Positions 26,458 to 36,047 of a stretch of 64,000 bases of DNA are shown here, in pieces (position 1 is the stretch's first letter; each line of letters opens with the position of its first letter). The stretch comes from Acidocella sp. Lineage in GTDB: Bacteria > Pseudomonadota > Alphaproteobacteria > Acetobacterales > Acetobacteraceae. Position numbers and translations under genes: made by a program. The notes under the pieces were generated by a model. It did no database searches and was not told the origin of the DNA. It saw only the letters and a list, made by a program, of their open reading frames with translations. The stretch covers positions 1 to 64,000 of the forward strand of contig JAQNCT010000003.1 in NCBI GenBank assembly GCA_029077825.1, in the 5' to 3' direction.

Positions 26458-26994
26458 TTAGAGTTTCTTTTTACCGGGCTTGCCGGCGTGGTCTTGGAAT
26501 AACTTATCGGCGATTTTCTGCTGGGCCTCAGGGAAGGTCGCGTAGAGAGCGCTGAAAGCGTCACTAAGTTTTTTGACACCGTCAGCATGGGCCTGCGCGA
26601 GAGAAGCGTAGGATTGCATGTTTTCCGGCGCGGTCAGGGTGGCGATGTCAGCGCGGCTGTGGAAAGCGGCGTCCATCTGGATGGCGTTTTCGCGCATGAC
26701 TTGGGCGAATTGCTTCCAGGCTGGTTCCTCGGTGGCGGTGATTTTTAATTGTGCGTGTAGTGTATTGATATGTTGGTCAACCTTGGCGGCCGCGGCTTTC
26801 GAAAATGCCGGGGTGGTTGCGGCTGTAGCGGCGGGTGCTGCCATGGGCGTCATCGGGGCCGCGGGCGTTACGGATGGGCTGGTTGGGGCACTCATCGGTG
26901 TGGCTTGGGCGAATGCCGCCATGGGGATGAAAGACGCCGGTAGCGCGAGGGCGGCCACGCTGGCGGCAACGCGAACGAATGCTGTTGGTTTCAT
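26458..26994 (-). CDS. Spy/CpxP-like LTXXQ-family periplasmic protein
   Basis: 178 residues. Signal peptide with cleavage near AAFA-QA, a low-complexity Ala/Pro/Thr/Met stretch (30-65), then a helical domain (VDQHINTLHAQLKITATEEPAWKQFAQVMRENA) that fits the LTXXQ family of periplasmic chaperone-like proteins. A second helix contains FPEAQQKIADKLFQDH. Probably an envelope-stress or metal-stress factor. The C-terminus is very basic (KPGKKKL). Confidence 0.8.
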   Translation of the reverse strand: MKPTAFVRVAASVAALALPASFIPMAAFAQATPMSAPTSPSVTPAAPMTPMAAPAATAATTPAFSKAAAAKVDQHINTLHAQLKITATEEPAWKQFAQVMRENAIQMDAAFHSRADIATLTAPENMQSYASLAQAHADGVKKLSDAFSALYATFPEAQQKIADKLFQDHAGKPGKKKL

Positions 26995-27033
26995 CAGGTG
27001 TCTCCGTTAAATTTTTTAAGCTGTAAGGCGTTG

Positions 27034-27363
27034 TTAATCATCATCGCCTGACCGGTAGGGTGCATAATAAACCGGTGGTGGGGGGGCGTAATAAGCCGGT
27101 GGTGGCGGGGCGTAATAAACCGGCGGCGGTGGCGCGTAATATTGTTGCTGTTGCGACACGATAGCGCCGCCGAGCAGCGCACCGATACCGATGCCAAGCA
27201 GAGCGCCGCCGACCGCATCACCACCGCCACCGCCACCGCGATAATCGCCGCGATCGCCGCCATAATAATGATGGTCATCAGCGTGGGCGGCCAGTGGGGC
27301 CAGAGAGATGGCGGCGGCAAAGACCGCTGTGGTGATAAATTTGAAGTTGTTGGCGATGCTCAT
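27034..27363 (-). CDS. Secreted Gly-rich protein with YYAPPPP repeats
   Basis: 109 residues from the ATG at 27363 (MSIANNFKF). Signal peptide ending AAHA-DD, then a Gly/Asp-rich stretch, a glycine-zipper helix (GGALLGIGIGALLGGAIV) and a C-terminal repeat of YYAPPPPVYYAPPPPAYY type ending in acidic residues. This pattern is common in small proteobacterial envelope proteins with membrane-inserting glycine zippers. Function unknown. The DNA of the repeat is nearly identical in each unit and could expand or contract. Confidence 0.75.
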   Translation of the reverse strand: MSIANNFKFITTAVFAAAISLAPLAAHADDHHYYGGDRGDYRGGGGGGDAVGGALLGIGIGALLGGAIVSQQQQYYAPPPPVYYAPPPPAYYAPPPPVYYAPYRSGDDD

Positions 27364-27493
27364 GGGTTCCGTCCTTTCGAGAAGAGACAAATCAGGCGTG
27401 CCAAGTTTTATAGCGCTGGATTTTGTTGAAATCGCGGCGGCGAATTGTCAGGATTTAGCCGCCGAGATCACAAGCTGGTGATTATTTCGGGCT

Positions 27494-27709
27494 TTAGTGC
27501 GTAACCCCACCCGCGACAGCGCCAACGCCGGCGCCAATGGCGGCACCAGCCAAAACCGGGCCGCCGACAACGGCGGTGATGGCTGCACCGCCAACCGCGC
27601 CAATAGCACCACCGGAGAGCATGCGCTGCTGCTGGTGGTTCATATGGTCACAGCCGGCCAAAGATACGGCACAAAGTGCTACAACGATTAAACGAGGATA
27701 TGCAGACAT
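27494..27709 (-). CDS. Glycine-zipper lipoprotein
   Basis: 71 residues. Signal peptide with lipobox SLAGC at about residue 20, followed by a polar spacer (DHMNHQQQRM) and a glycine-zipper helix (LSGGAIGAVGGAAITAVVGG...GAGVGAVAGG). Related to the osmotically inducible/SlyB-like small lipoproteins. Likely outer-membrane anchored. Preceded on its strand by AGGAATTAGGTC as the ribosome-binding region. Confidence 0.8.
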   Translation of the reverse strand: MSAYPRLIVVALCAVSLAGCDHMNHQQQRMLSGGAIGAVGGAAITAVVGGPVLAGAAIGAGVGAVAGGVTH

Positions 27710-27872
27710 GACCTAATTCCTTTATTGATGACGTACATTGCGGAATAATTGTCATATGGGGGTGTGTCGGGGAAACCCCAAGTTTATTACGAAATTTTAC
27801 GGTTTTGGAGAGGTGAAATCCTGGATGCCCCACCGCTTACGCCGGAAACGGCGCTGCGGCACCCTGGAGATT

Positions 27873-29087
<1,215 letters not shown>

Positions 29088-29239
29088 TTACCAGGGGGGG
29101 GAATAGCTTTACCCATAATCCTGCAGTGGGCCCGCCGCAACCGCGGCTAAAGGTTCCGCCGCAACTGCGGCTGGATGTTAGGGTTTTGTGAGCGGCGTGT
29201 GAATTGCGTATTAAAGCTGCAGTGGGGCGGCTTGGTTTG

Positions 29240-29259
29240 GTAATTGGCTTAACAATTAC
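29240..29259. promoter_or_regulatory. Perfect inverted repeat GTAATTG-6-CAATTAC
   Basis: Seven-bp exact arms with a 6-bp spacer (GCTTAA) upstream of aatA on one side and the secreted-protein gene on the other. Size suits a dimeric regulator; no known regulator is implied. Confidence 0.4.
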
Positions 29260-29309
29260 GCTTGCAAACAAGGCTAAATCATCCTACCGCCAGTCGCATT
29301 CGGATCACA

Positions 29310-29332
29310 GCTCTAAAACTAAGGTTTAGAGC
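29310..29332. promoter_or_regulatory. Inverted repeat GCTCTAAA-7-TTTAGAGC
   Basis: Eight-bp exact arms, about 85 bp before the ATG at 29417. Could be an operator or a 5'-leader hairpin. No T-run, so not a clear terminator. Confidence 0.4.
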
Positions 29333-29416
29333 CGGGTTTAGTACGGCTGCGGCACCGAATAATCATTACGGCCTGCACCTAAGATAAGGTGTGGGTTATT
29401 CAGGAGAGTTTTTACC

Positions 29417-29833
29417 ATGACATCATTAAAATCAGCAGCTTTGGCTGCAATGTTTGCTTTTGGCGTTGCTGCCCCGGCGTTTGCGCAGTCTGCAATGTCC
29501 CCCATGTCTGCACCAACGTCTGCACCAATGGCAGCTCCGGCCGCTTCAACCGCAGCACCAGCCGCAGCTGCCACAACCTCAGCCATGAAGCCGACCAAGA
29601 CAAAGAAGACCAAGGCTGAGAATACCGCTGCAACAACCAAGACCACAGTCGGGCGTTTCAAGACCGAAGCTGAAGCCAAGGCAAGCTGCCCGATGGACAG
29701 CGTTGTGTGGGCCAGCTCCAAGAGCAAGGCTTACCATGTGTCCACCTCCAAGCTGTATGGCAAAACCAAGTCCGGCGCTTATGAGTGCCAGAAGACCGCT
29801 GATGCGGCTGGTTACCACGCTGCCAAGAACTAA
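29417..29833 (+). CDS. Secreted Ala-rich protein, PDF-free periplasmic family
   Basis: 138 residues. Signal peptide cleaved after AFA-QS, an Ala/Pro/Thr/Met low-complexity segment (residues 25-55), a Lys/Thr patch, then a compact C-terminal domain with VWASSKSKAYHVSTSKLYGKTKSGAYECQKTADAAGYHAAKN. That last block recurs in many small secreted proteins of acetic-acid and related bacteria; it has two Cys (residues about 91 and 123) that may pair. Function unknown. Good ribosome-binding site (CAGGAGAG). Confidence 0.8.
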   Translation: MTSLKSAALAAMFAFGVAAPAFAQSAMSPMSAPTSAPMAAPAASTAAPAAAATTSAMKPTKTKKTKAENTAATTKTTVGRFKTEAEAKASCPMDSVVWASSKSKAYHVSTSKLYGKTKSGAYECQKTADAAGYHAAKN

Positions 29834-29949
29834 CATTTGACCGGCATTGTTGGGTGGCGAAAGCTGCCCAACAACTGCGGGTATGATGGCTTGCCTGACA
29901 AATTTAAGTGACCACGGGCTGATGATAAGTTTCACCAGGAGAGAAAACG

Positions 29950-30312
29950 ATGGGTTTATTTGACGGCGTAGCGGGGATTATTTCGGGCGCCATGGCAGGC
30001 GGCAATACCGGCCAGGTGTCTGACATGCTGATGGGGGCTCTCTCGGAGCATGGTATCAGCGATGTTGGCGGGTTGGTATCAAAGTTTCAGAGTGCCGGGT
30101 TGGGTGAGCATGCCGCCTCCTGGGTTGGCAATGGCAGCAATATGCCGATTGACGCGAGCTCAGTTGAGCAGGCGCTCGGCAGCCATGTGGTGGCCTCGAT
30201 TGCGGCAAAGCTGGGGGTTGACCCGGCGATGGCGAGCCAGTTGTTGGCGCAGCATCTGCCGGCGGTGGTTAGCCACATGACCCCCGATGGCCAAGTGCCG
30301 GACGCTTCCTGA
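29950..30312 (+). CDS. YidB-like DUF937 protein
   Basis: 120 residues with the YidB-family pattern: short N-terminal GLFDGVAGIISGAM, then GLVSKFQSAGLGEHAASWVGNGSN and SVEQALGSHVVASIAAKLGVDPAMASQLLAQHLPAVVSHMTPDGQVP. The family is widespread in Gram-negatives, soluble and helical, without a settled function. AGGAGAG upstream. Followed by a clear intrinsic terminator. Confidence 0.88.
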   Translation: MGLFDGVAGIISGAMAGGNTGQVSDMLMGALSEHGISDVGGLVSKFQSAGLGEHAASWVGNGSNMPIDASSVEQALGSHVVASIAAKLGVDPAMASQLLAQHLPAVVSHMTPDGQVPDAS

Positions 30313-30331
30313 GAGGCTTTAGACGTGACGT

Positions 30332-30359
30332 AAAAGGCGCCCACCAGGCGCCTTTTTTA
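30332..30359 (+). terminator. Intrinsic terminator after the YidB-like gene
   Basis: AAAAGGCGCC, loop CACCA, GGCGCCTTTTTT: 10-bp stem ending in a T-run. Confidence 0.9.
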
Positions 30360-30390
30360 TGGCTGGTGGCACAGCCGAGGGCCGCGACAA

Positions 30391-30413
30391 AAAAGCGCCA
30401 CGAGGGCGCTTTT
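30391..30413 (-). terminator. Intrinsic terminator after rpsU
   Basis: Read on the minus strand: AAAAGCGCC, 5-nt loop, GGCGCTTTT with a further T-run. It lies 48 bp past the rpsU stop. Confidence 0.8.
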
Positions 30414-30460
30414 AGAAAACTAAAAATGGCTTAAACGACGCGGGCTTAGAAAGCGAAGAT

Positions 30461-30664
30461 TTAGAAGCCTTCGCGCTCAATGCGTTTACGCTCCATTTTG
30501 CGGGCGCGACGAACTGCTTCGGCGGCCTCACGGGCGCGGCGTTCGCACGGCTTTTCATAGTGCCGGCGCAGTTTCATTTCGCGGAAAACACCCTCACGCT
30601 GGAGTTTCTTTTTGAGCGCCTTGAGGGCTTGATCGACGTTATTGTCGCGAACGAGAACTTGCAC
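30461..30664 (-). CDS. rpsU: 30S ribosomal protein S21
   Basis: 67 residues from a GTG start (first residue before [21 protein letters not shown]), matching the standard S21 N-terminus; AGGAG lies 11 nt upstream. The track ORF extends falsely to 30829. The C-terminus is basic ([16 protein letters not shown]). Divergent from def and COQ9, a conserved association in alphaproteobacteria. Confidence 0.96.
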   Translation of the reverse strand: MQVLVRDNNVDQALKALKKKLQREGVFREMKLRRHYEKPCERRAREAAEAVRRARKMERKRIEREGF

Positions 30665-30796
30665 TTGGCAGACAACTCCTGAAACCGAAAAAACAGAAAG
30701 ACGCCGCAGCAAGATTGCCGCGATCGCCGGATTTTGAGGTCTATAGCACAAAAAACGCTCTCGCCAAATCATTTCTGAGGGGGCATCTATGCAGGC

Positions 30797-31360
30797 ATGG
30801 CGATCCTCAAAATAGCCCGGATGGGGCACCCGGTTTTACTCACCCGCGCTGCGCATGTGGCTGACCCAACGGCGGCTGAAATTGCGCAACTCATTGAAAA
30901 CATGACGGAAACTCTGGAGGATGCCGGCGGGGTAGGGCTGGCGGCACCGCAGGTGCATGTCAGCCTGCGGTTGTTTATTTATAAAGTGCCGGGCGAGCGG
31001 GCGGGGGTTGAGGGCGCCGAGGTGCCGCTCCGTGCTGTGATCAACCCGCTGATTACGCCGCTCTCACCCGAGGTGACGATGGGGTGGGAGGGGTGTTTAT
31101 CGATCCCCGGCTTGCGGGCGGCGGTGCCGCGTTTTGAGCGGATCCGCCTCACCGGGCTGGATGCCGCAGGTGCTGCGATTGACCATGAGCTATCGGGCTT
31201 TCATGCGCGAGTGGTACAGCATGAGGCAGACCATCTGGATGGGATATTATATCCGATGCGGATGCATGATTTCAGGTATTTTGGGTTTCAAGAGGAAACC
31301 GTGAAATATGATTTTCCGTTGCCGAAAATCGAGTTGCAGCAGGAGCAAGGCCATGAGTGA
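30797..31360 (+). CDS. def: Peptide deformylase
   Basis: 187 residues. All three zinc-site motifs are seen: GVGLAAPQV (about 45), WEGCLSIPG (Cys about 100) and QHEADHLDG (HExxH about 140). Removes the N-formyl group from nascent proteins. The C-terminus is longer than minimal PDF and the SRLR/YKVP variant region suggests a type I-b-like form. Overlaps the COQ9 start by 8 nt. Confidence 0.95.
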   Translation: MAILKIARMGHPVLLTRAAHVADPTAAEIAQLIENMTETLEDAGGVGLAAPQVHVSLRLFIYKVPGERAGVEGAEVPLRAVINPLITPLSPEVTMGWEGCLSIPGLRAAVPRFERIRLTGLDAAGAAIDHELSGFHARVVQHEADHLDGILYPMRMHDFRYFGFQEETVKYDFPLPKIELQQEQGHE

Positions 31361-31964
31361 GGACGCGAAGCGTGACGAGTTGGTGGAGGCGCTGCTGGCG
31401 CAGGTGCCGTTTGACGGTTGGACCAGCCAGGCTTTGCGCCACGCCCTGATCAGCATGGGAGAGCCGGCGGATGATGGGCCGATCTATTTTCCCGGTGGTG
31501 CGGGAGAGATGATCTCGGCGTTCTGCGCCTTGGCCGACGAGCGGATGGTTGCCGCGGCCCAAGCAGCGGATTTGGCGGCTTACCGGGTGCCGGCCAGGGT
31601 GCGGGCGATCATCGCGCTGCGGTTTGAACAAAACCGGCCGCATAAGGAAGCGATCCGGCGGGCGATGTCATGGCTGGCGGTGCCGACGCATCTGCCGCTG
31701 GCGGTGAAACTGACGGCCGATACGGTGGATGCTGTCTGGCATGCGGCGGGGGACACTTCGGCGGATTTCAACTGGTACACCAAGCGCGGCCTGCTGGCGG
31801 CGATTTACACGCCCACATTGCTGTATTGGCTACGCGACCAATCTGACGAGGATGCGCAGAGCCTGGCGTTTCTGGACCGGCGGTTGGCGGGAACGGGGCG
31901 GATAACCAAACTGCGGCGCAAGATCGAGGGCGGGCTGCGGGGGCTGGCGCCGAAGCGGGCTTGA
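31353..31964 (+). CDS. COQ9 family protein (ubiquinone biosynthesis)
   Basis: 203 residues from the ATG at 31353. This is the family named for divergent transcription from rpsU (TIGR02396), which is the case here with def in between. Visible traits: GWTSQALRHALISMGEP (TetR-like N-terminal helices), RVRAIIALRFEQNRPHKEAIRRAM, and the lipid-binding C-terminal region with DFNWYTKRGLLAAIYTPTLLYWLRD. COQ9 binds and presents ubiquinone intermediates to COQ7-type hydroxylases. Confidence 0.92.
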   Translation: MSEDAKRDELVEALLAQVPFDGWTSQALRHALISMGEPADDGPIYFPGGAGEMISAFCALADERMVAAAQAADLAAYRVPARVRAIIALRFEQNRPHKEAIRRAMSWLAVPTHLPLAVKLTADTVDAVWHAAGDTSADFNWYTKRGLLAAIYTPTLLYWLRDQSDEDAQSLAFLDRRLAGTGRITKLRRKIEGGLRGLAPKRA

Positions 31965-31984
31965 GAGGCCGCTGCGGCGTGCGG

Positions 31985-32395
31985 TTATTTCAGCAGCCCT
32001 AGCCGTGGGATATCGATGGCGGGGCAGCGGTTTATGACAACTTCCAAGCCAGCGGCGCGGGCGGTTTCAGCGGCTTCCTCATTGATCACGCCCAATTGCA
32101 TCCAGATGGTTTTGGCACCCAGGCGGATGGCATCGGCCACCGGAGCGGCAACTTCGGCGCTGTTACGGAACAAATCGACCATCTCGAGCGGTGTTGCGTC
32201 ATCCAGGCTGGCCACCACAAGGCGGCCCAGGATGCTCTGGCCGGCGAGGCCGGGGTTGACCGGGGTGACGTCATAACCTTGGGATAGCAGGAATTGCATG
32301 ACCTCGTAGGACGGGCGCGAGGGTTTGTTGGAGGCGCCGACCAGGGCGATCCGCCTGGTGGTGGTAAGGATGCGGGTTAAATCATGGTCGGTCAT
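31985..32395 (-). CDS. CoA-binding domain protein (YccU-like)
   Basis: 136 residues forming a single Rossmann-type CoA-binding domain: RRIALVGASNKPSRPSYEVMQFL at the N-terminus, VTPVNPGLAG and the KTIWMQLGVINEEAAETARAAGLEVVINRCPAID ending. The family is widespread, with no defined reaction. Convergent with the COQ9 gene. Confidence 0.9.
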   Translation of the reverse strand: MTDHDLTRILTTTRRIALVGASNKPSRPSYEVMQFLLSQGYDVTPVNPGLAGQSILGRLVVASLDDATPLEMVDLFRNSAEVAAPVADAIRLGAKTIWMQLGVINEEAAETARAAGLEVVINRCPAIDIPRLGLLK

Positions 32396-32451
32396 GTGAT
32401 CTTCCTTACAACTGCCTTCCTTTAAGTCTCGGGGCCGGTTACAGCCAATCC

Positions 32452-34050
32452 ATGAAAAAGGGTATTTTTGGTTGCGTGGTGTTGAGCCTGCTGGGCTTTG
32501 TGATGTGGAGCATGCCCAATAAGCCGCAGGGTGGGGATGTAACCATGCCGGCTGGCAAGTTCAATTCCGTATCGTATGCGCCGTACCGGGCCGGGCAGTC
32601 ACCTTTGGATAAAACGGTCCCGACCGGGGCGCAGGTGGCGCAGGATTTGGCGCTGGTGGCAACGCAAGCGGATGGGATCCGAACCTATTCCTCCAGCGAA
32701 GGCAATTACGATATCGGCGCACTGGCCAAGCAGGCCGGGCTGAAAGTTTCGGTTGGGATCTGGCTAGGTGGTGACGTGCGGCATAATGCCAAAGAAATGG
32801 CCGCTGGGATTGCCGAGGCTAACGCGCACCCCAATACCGTCACGCGGGTGATTGTGGGCAATGAGGTGCTGCTGCGGCGGGATCTTTCAGTGGATGATCT
32901 GATCAAGGACATTGATTACGTGAAGTCGCAGGTGAAGCAGCCGATTGCGTATGCCGACGTGACAGATTTCTGGCGGCAGTTTCCGCAGGTGGCGTCGCAT
33001 GTGGATGTGGTGATGATTCATGTTCTACCGTACTGGGAAGATACGCCGCTGAATGTGGATAAGGCGATTGCCGCGCTTAAAACCACCATTGAGGGTTTTA
33101 AATATATGTATCCGGGCAAAACCATCGCCATTGGGGAAACCGGCTGGCCAAGCCGCGGGCGCTGGCGGGCGGATGCCGCACCATCCAGGGTAAATGAGGC
33201 GGTGTATTTGCGGAAGTTTGTGACGCTGGCTGACCAGGAGCACGTGGATTATAATTTGATCGAAGCGTTCGATCAGGATTGGAAATTCGAGGACGAGGGC
33301 GTGGCCGGTGCCAATTGGGGTATATGGAATGCCGCGCGTGCGCCGAAATTTCCGTTGAATGGCGGGGTGGTCGAGCATCCGCACTGGCCTTGGTACGCAG
33401 CGCTTGGCGCGATTTGCGGTAGTTTGCTGTTTGCCAGTGTGGGGTTTAGGAATTTGCGGCTGGCGGTACCCTCATTTGCGTTAGGCAATGCGTATGCGAT
33501 TGCCTGCGCGGGTACGCTGCCGATGCTGTATGATGACTGGCAGGTTGTTGATGCGGTGGTGAATCTGGCTTTGCAGGCCGCCTTTGCGCTGATGATCATT
33601 CGCCGGGCTGATGCGATTTTGGCGGGTAAGATGTTGCCGCCGCGGGTAAGTGCTGGTGCAACCTTGGCGGCGTTGCGGCGTGGGCGGCTGTTATTTAACT
33701 ATGATTCGTTCAGCTTTTTATTCCTGGTCAGTGCTGCGATTTTTCAGATGATGCTGGTATTGCCGCCAGATTTTGGGCGCTACCGGGAGGCGCCATTGGC
33801 GGTGTTTATCATTCCGGTGCTGGGCGCGTTGTTGCGGTTTTGGACCAAGGACAAACCGAAAAACCTGACATGGGAGGATATTCTGGCGGCCAATGTGCTG
33901 GCCCTGGCGGCGATTGCGAGCGCGGTGATTGAGGGTGGGAATAATTTGGATTTCATCACCTGGAGCATGGCGGCTTTGGCGATGGCCGCACCGATAATTT
34001 TGGCAACCGAGGGCAAGCGCGGCGGGCGTAAAGTGAAGCGGCAAAAGTAG
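32452..34050 (+). CDS. GH17 endo-beta-1,3-glucanase-like protein with membrane C-terminus
   Basis: 532 residues. N-terminal membrane anchor (residues 1-22), a GH17 TIM barrel (about 35-310) and seven or so membrane helices (315-525). Catalytic glutamates are in VIVGNEVL (about 140) and IGETGWPSRG (about 228). The layout matches bacterial glucan-processing proteins such as NdvC-type membrane GH17 enzymes that remodel periplasmic beta-glucans. No glucan synthase gene is adjacent. Basic C-terminal tail. Confidence 0.88.
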   Translation: MKKGIFGCVVLSLLGFVMWSMPNKPQGGDVTMPAGKFNSVSYAPYRAGQSPLDKTVPTGAQVAQDLALVATQADGIRTYSSSEGNYDIGALAKQAGLKVSVGIWLGGDVRHNAKEMAAGIAEANAHPNTVTRVIVGNEVLLRRDLSVDDLIKDIDYVKSQVKQPIAYADVTDFWRQFPQVASHVDVVMIHVLPYWEDTPLNVDKAIAALKTTIEGFKYMYPGKTIAIGETGWPSRGRWRADAAPSRVNEAVYLRKFVTLADQEHVDYNLIEAFDQDWKFEDEGVAGANWGIWNAARAPKFPLNGGVVEHPHWPWYAALGAICGSLLFASVGFRNLRLAVPSFALGNAYAIACAGTLPMLYDDWQVVDAVVNLALQAAFALMIIRRADAILAGKMLPPRVSAGATLAALRRGRLLFNYDSFSFLFLVSAAIFQMMLVLPPDFGRYREAPLAVFIIPVLGALLRFWTKDKPKNLTWEDILAANVLALAAIASAVIEGGNNLDFITWSMAALAMAAPIILATEGKRGGRKVKRQK

Positions 34051-34123
34051 ATTTTCGCGCCCGCTGTTTGCGCTTGTGTGTCTGCGCTTGCGTGTCAGCA
34101 CTTGCGTGTTCGCGCTTTACGTC

Positions 34124-34147
34124 AGTCCCGCGCAGGCGGGACTCTGT
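34124..34147. repeat. REP-like palindrome, copy 4 (inverted)
   Basis: AGTCCCGC, loop GCAG, GCGGGACT; the GACG tag is on the minus-strand side (CGTC at about 34119). Preceded by imperfect repeats of GCGCTTGYGTGT at 34071-34110. Confidence 0.7.
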
Positions 34148-34215
34148 TGTTTGGCCGGTCGCTCGCAACGGTGGTAACACGCGCCATTGCGTGTATCACC
34201 GCCGGATGTGAGGTT

Positions 34216-34905
34216 TTACTTACCGTGTGTGCCTTCGCCAAGGACGAAGACGTCCTGGGCGGCGGGGGCGGGGGCCGGGTTGTTGAGCATTTCGATGCGG
34301 CCGGTGATTTGGCCGCCATCTTCCACTTGCAGGCGACGGCAACGCGCGACTCCCAGCACGCGGCCGGTGGCGCGCACGACCAGTGTGTTGCGGGCGGTCA
34401 ACGTGCCGTCCACAGTGCCGGCGACTTCGGCTTCATCAACCTCAACCTCGCCTTTGAAGACGCCGCCCTGGGTGATGATCAGCTCGATCAGCCCGTTGAT
34501 CATGGTGGCTTCCATGGTGCCTTCAACCACCAGACGTTCGGCCTCCTGGACGGTGCCCTGCACGCTGATGCCGCGGCCTACAACGAGAGTGCGGCGGTCG
34601 GATGGCTCGGCGTAGGGGGCGGGTGCTGCGGCGGTAGGGGGAGCCGGGATGTGGGCGGGCCGCATTGGCGCGTTAGGGGGCATGGGCGGGGCAAACGGGG
34701 AACGGGCCATTGAGGTCTCCTGAGGAACGGCGGTGGGTGGAACGGTCATGCGCATTGCGGCGCTGGGTTGGTCATCAAGCGGGTGGCGAAGAAACTCCGG
34801 TGGTGGTGGGTTGCCCAGAAAATCAGGCTGTTCCTGCGGCGCAGGCGACTGGGGCAGAGCGATCACTTCGGGTTTAGCGTCATTTGCTTTACGAAAAATT
34901 GACAC
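34216..34905 (-). CDS. Bactofilin (polymer-forming cytoskeletal protein)
   Basis: 229 residues from the GTG at 34905, which has GGAGG five bases upstream; the 429-residue track ORF runs through the neighbouring kinase gene and is not credible. Residues 1-110 are Pro-rich and disordered. The C-terminal half is a bactofilin beta-helix (VVGRGISVQGTVQEAERLVVEGTMEATM, GEVEVDEAEVAGTVDGTLTARNTLVV). Bactofilins polymerise without nucleotide and organise envelope growth or stalks. Divergent from the adenosine kinase gene. Confidence 0.88.
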   Translation of the reverse strand: MSIFRKANDAKPEVIALPQSPAPQEQPDFLGNPPPPEFLRHPLDDQPSAAMRMTVPPTAVPQETSMARSPFAPPMPPNAPMRPAHIPAPPTAAAPAPYAEPSDRRTLVVGRGISVQGTVQEAERLVVEGTMEATMINGLIELIITQGGVFKGEVEVDEAEVAGTVDGTLTARNTLVVRATGRVLGVARCRRLQVEDGGQITGRIEMLNNPAPAPAAQDVFVLGEGTHGK

Positions 34906-35066
34906 GTGGCCTCCGGCATTGATGACGAGTTGATAAGCAGAGTCTGTGGCTAGCACGCGGGTTCGTGCCGGAACAATGCTGAGTTTGGTGAAAATACGGA
35001 CATGGTGGTAGGCGCGAACCATGCGCGTGCGATGGCACAAGCTGGACCCATGCAATGGAGAGTAAG

Positions 35067-36047
35067 ATGTCAGTGGTGCGTTTTGATATGACCGGGATTG
35101 GCAATGCGATCGTGGATTTGCTGGTGCGCACCGATGATGCGTTCCTCTCACACCATGACATGCCCAAAGGTGGGATGACGCTGATTGATGCCGATACCGC
35201 CACCAGGCTGACCGGGCTGATGGTGGGCGGGCAGACGGCGGCGGGAGGTTCAGTTGCGAATTCCTGCGCGGTGGCGGCGTCCCTGGGGGCGCATGTGGCG
35301 TTTTTGGGCAAGGTGGCGGCGGATGATATGGGTGCTGCGTTTGCCGCTGGTTTGGCTGAAATTGGGGTGCATTACCCAACCAAGCCGCTGCATAATGACG
35401 CGCCGACGGCGCGGTGTTTGATTTTTGTAACCCCGGATGGGCAGCGTACCATGAACACTTATTTAGGTGCGGGTGGCGAGTTTTCGCTGGGGGATTTGGA
35501 TGCAACCGTGATTGCGGAGTCCGCGATTACCTATCTTGAAGGCTATTTGTTTGACCCGCCGGCGGCGCAGGCGGCGTTTGCGGAGGCCGCCAAAATTGCC
35601 CGGTCGGCGGGGCGGCTGACAGCATTGTCATTATCAGACCCGTTTTGCGTGGACCGGCATCGGGATGGGTTCCGGCGGTTGATCAAGCAGGGCGTGGATA
35701 TTTTATTCGCCAATGAGGCCGAAATTTGTAGCCTGTACGAATGCAATGAGTTTGCAGATGCCAAGGCGTTGGTGGCGGCGGATGTGAAGCTGGCGGTGCT
35801 GACCCGCTCTGAGGCCGGGAGCGTGATCGTGCAGGATGTAAACGTGACCGAAATCGAGGCGGCGCCGACCAATGTGGTGGATACCACCGGGGCTGGCGAT
35901 GCTTATGCGGCGGGGTTCATGACCGCTTATGCGCAAGGGCGCTCCGTGCATGAGGCAGGTAAACTGGGGGCGAAGGCGGCGGCTTTGGCGATCAGCCAGA
36001 TTGGGGCGCGGCCATCAAGGGAGATGCTGCGAGGCCTAGTGGGGTGA
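35067..36047 (+). CDS. PfkB-family adenosine kinase-like sugar kinase
   Basis: 326 residues from the ATG at 35067 (GGAG just upstream). PfkB signatures: GNAIVDLLVRTDD, GGSVANSCAVAASLGA near residue 65 and the anion-hole motif NVVDTTGAGDAYAAGF near 280 with the catalytic Asp. NEAEICSLY is also typical. Closest in style to alphaproteobacterial adenosine kinase; substrate not certain. The next gene begins at the GTG overlapping its stop. Confidence 0.87.
   Translation: MSVVRFDMTGIGNAIVDLLVRTDDAFLSHHDMPKGGMTLIDADTATRLTGLMVGGQTAAGGSVANSCAVAASLGAHVAFLGKVAADDMGAAFAAGLAEIGVHYPTKPLHNDAPTARCLIFVTPDGQRTMNTYLGAGGEFSLGDLDATVIAESAITYLEGYLFDPPAAQAAFAEAAKIARSAGRLTALSLSDPFCVDRHRDGFRRLIKQGVDILFANEAEICSLYECNEFADAKALVAADVKLAVLTRSEAGSVIVQDVNVTEIEAAPTNVVDTTGAGDAYAAGFMTAYAQGRSVHEAGKLGAKAAALAISQIGARPSREMLRGLVG

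Noticed and set aside
34216-35505. 429-residue ORF on the minus strand covering bactofilin and extending upstream
   Set aside because: The upper half is antisense to the adenosine kinase gene and has a Pro/His/Arg-rich shadow-type composition; a GTG with GGAGG at 34905 gives a normal bactofilin.
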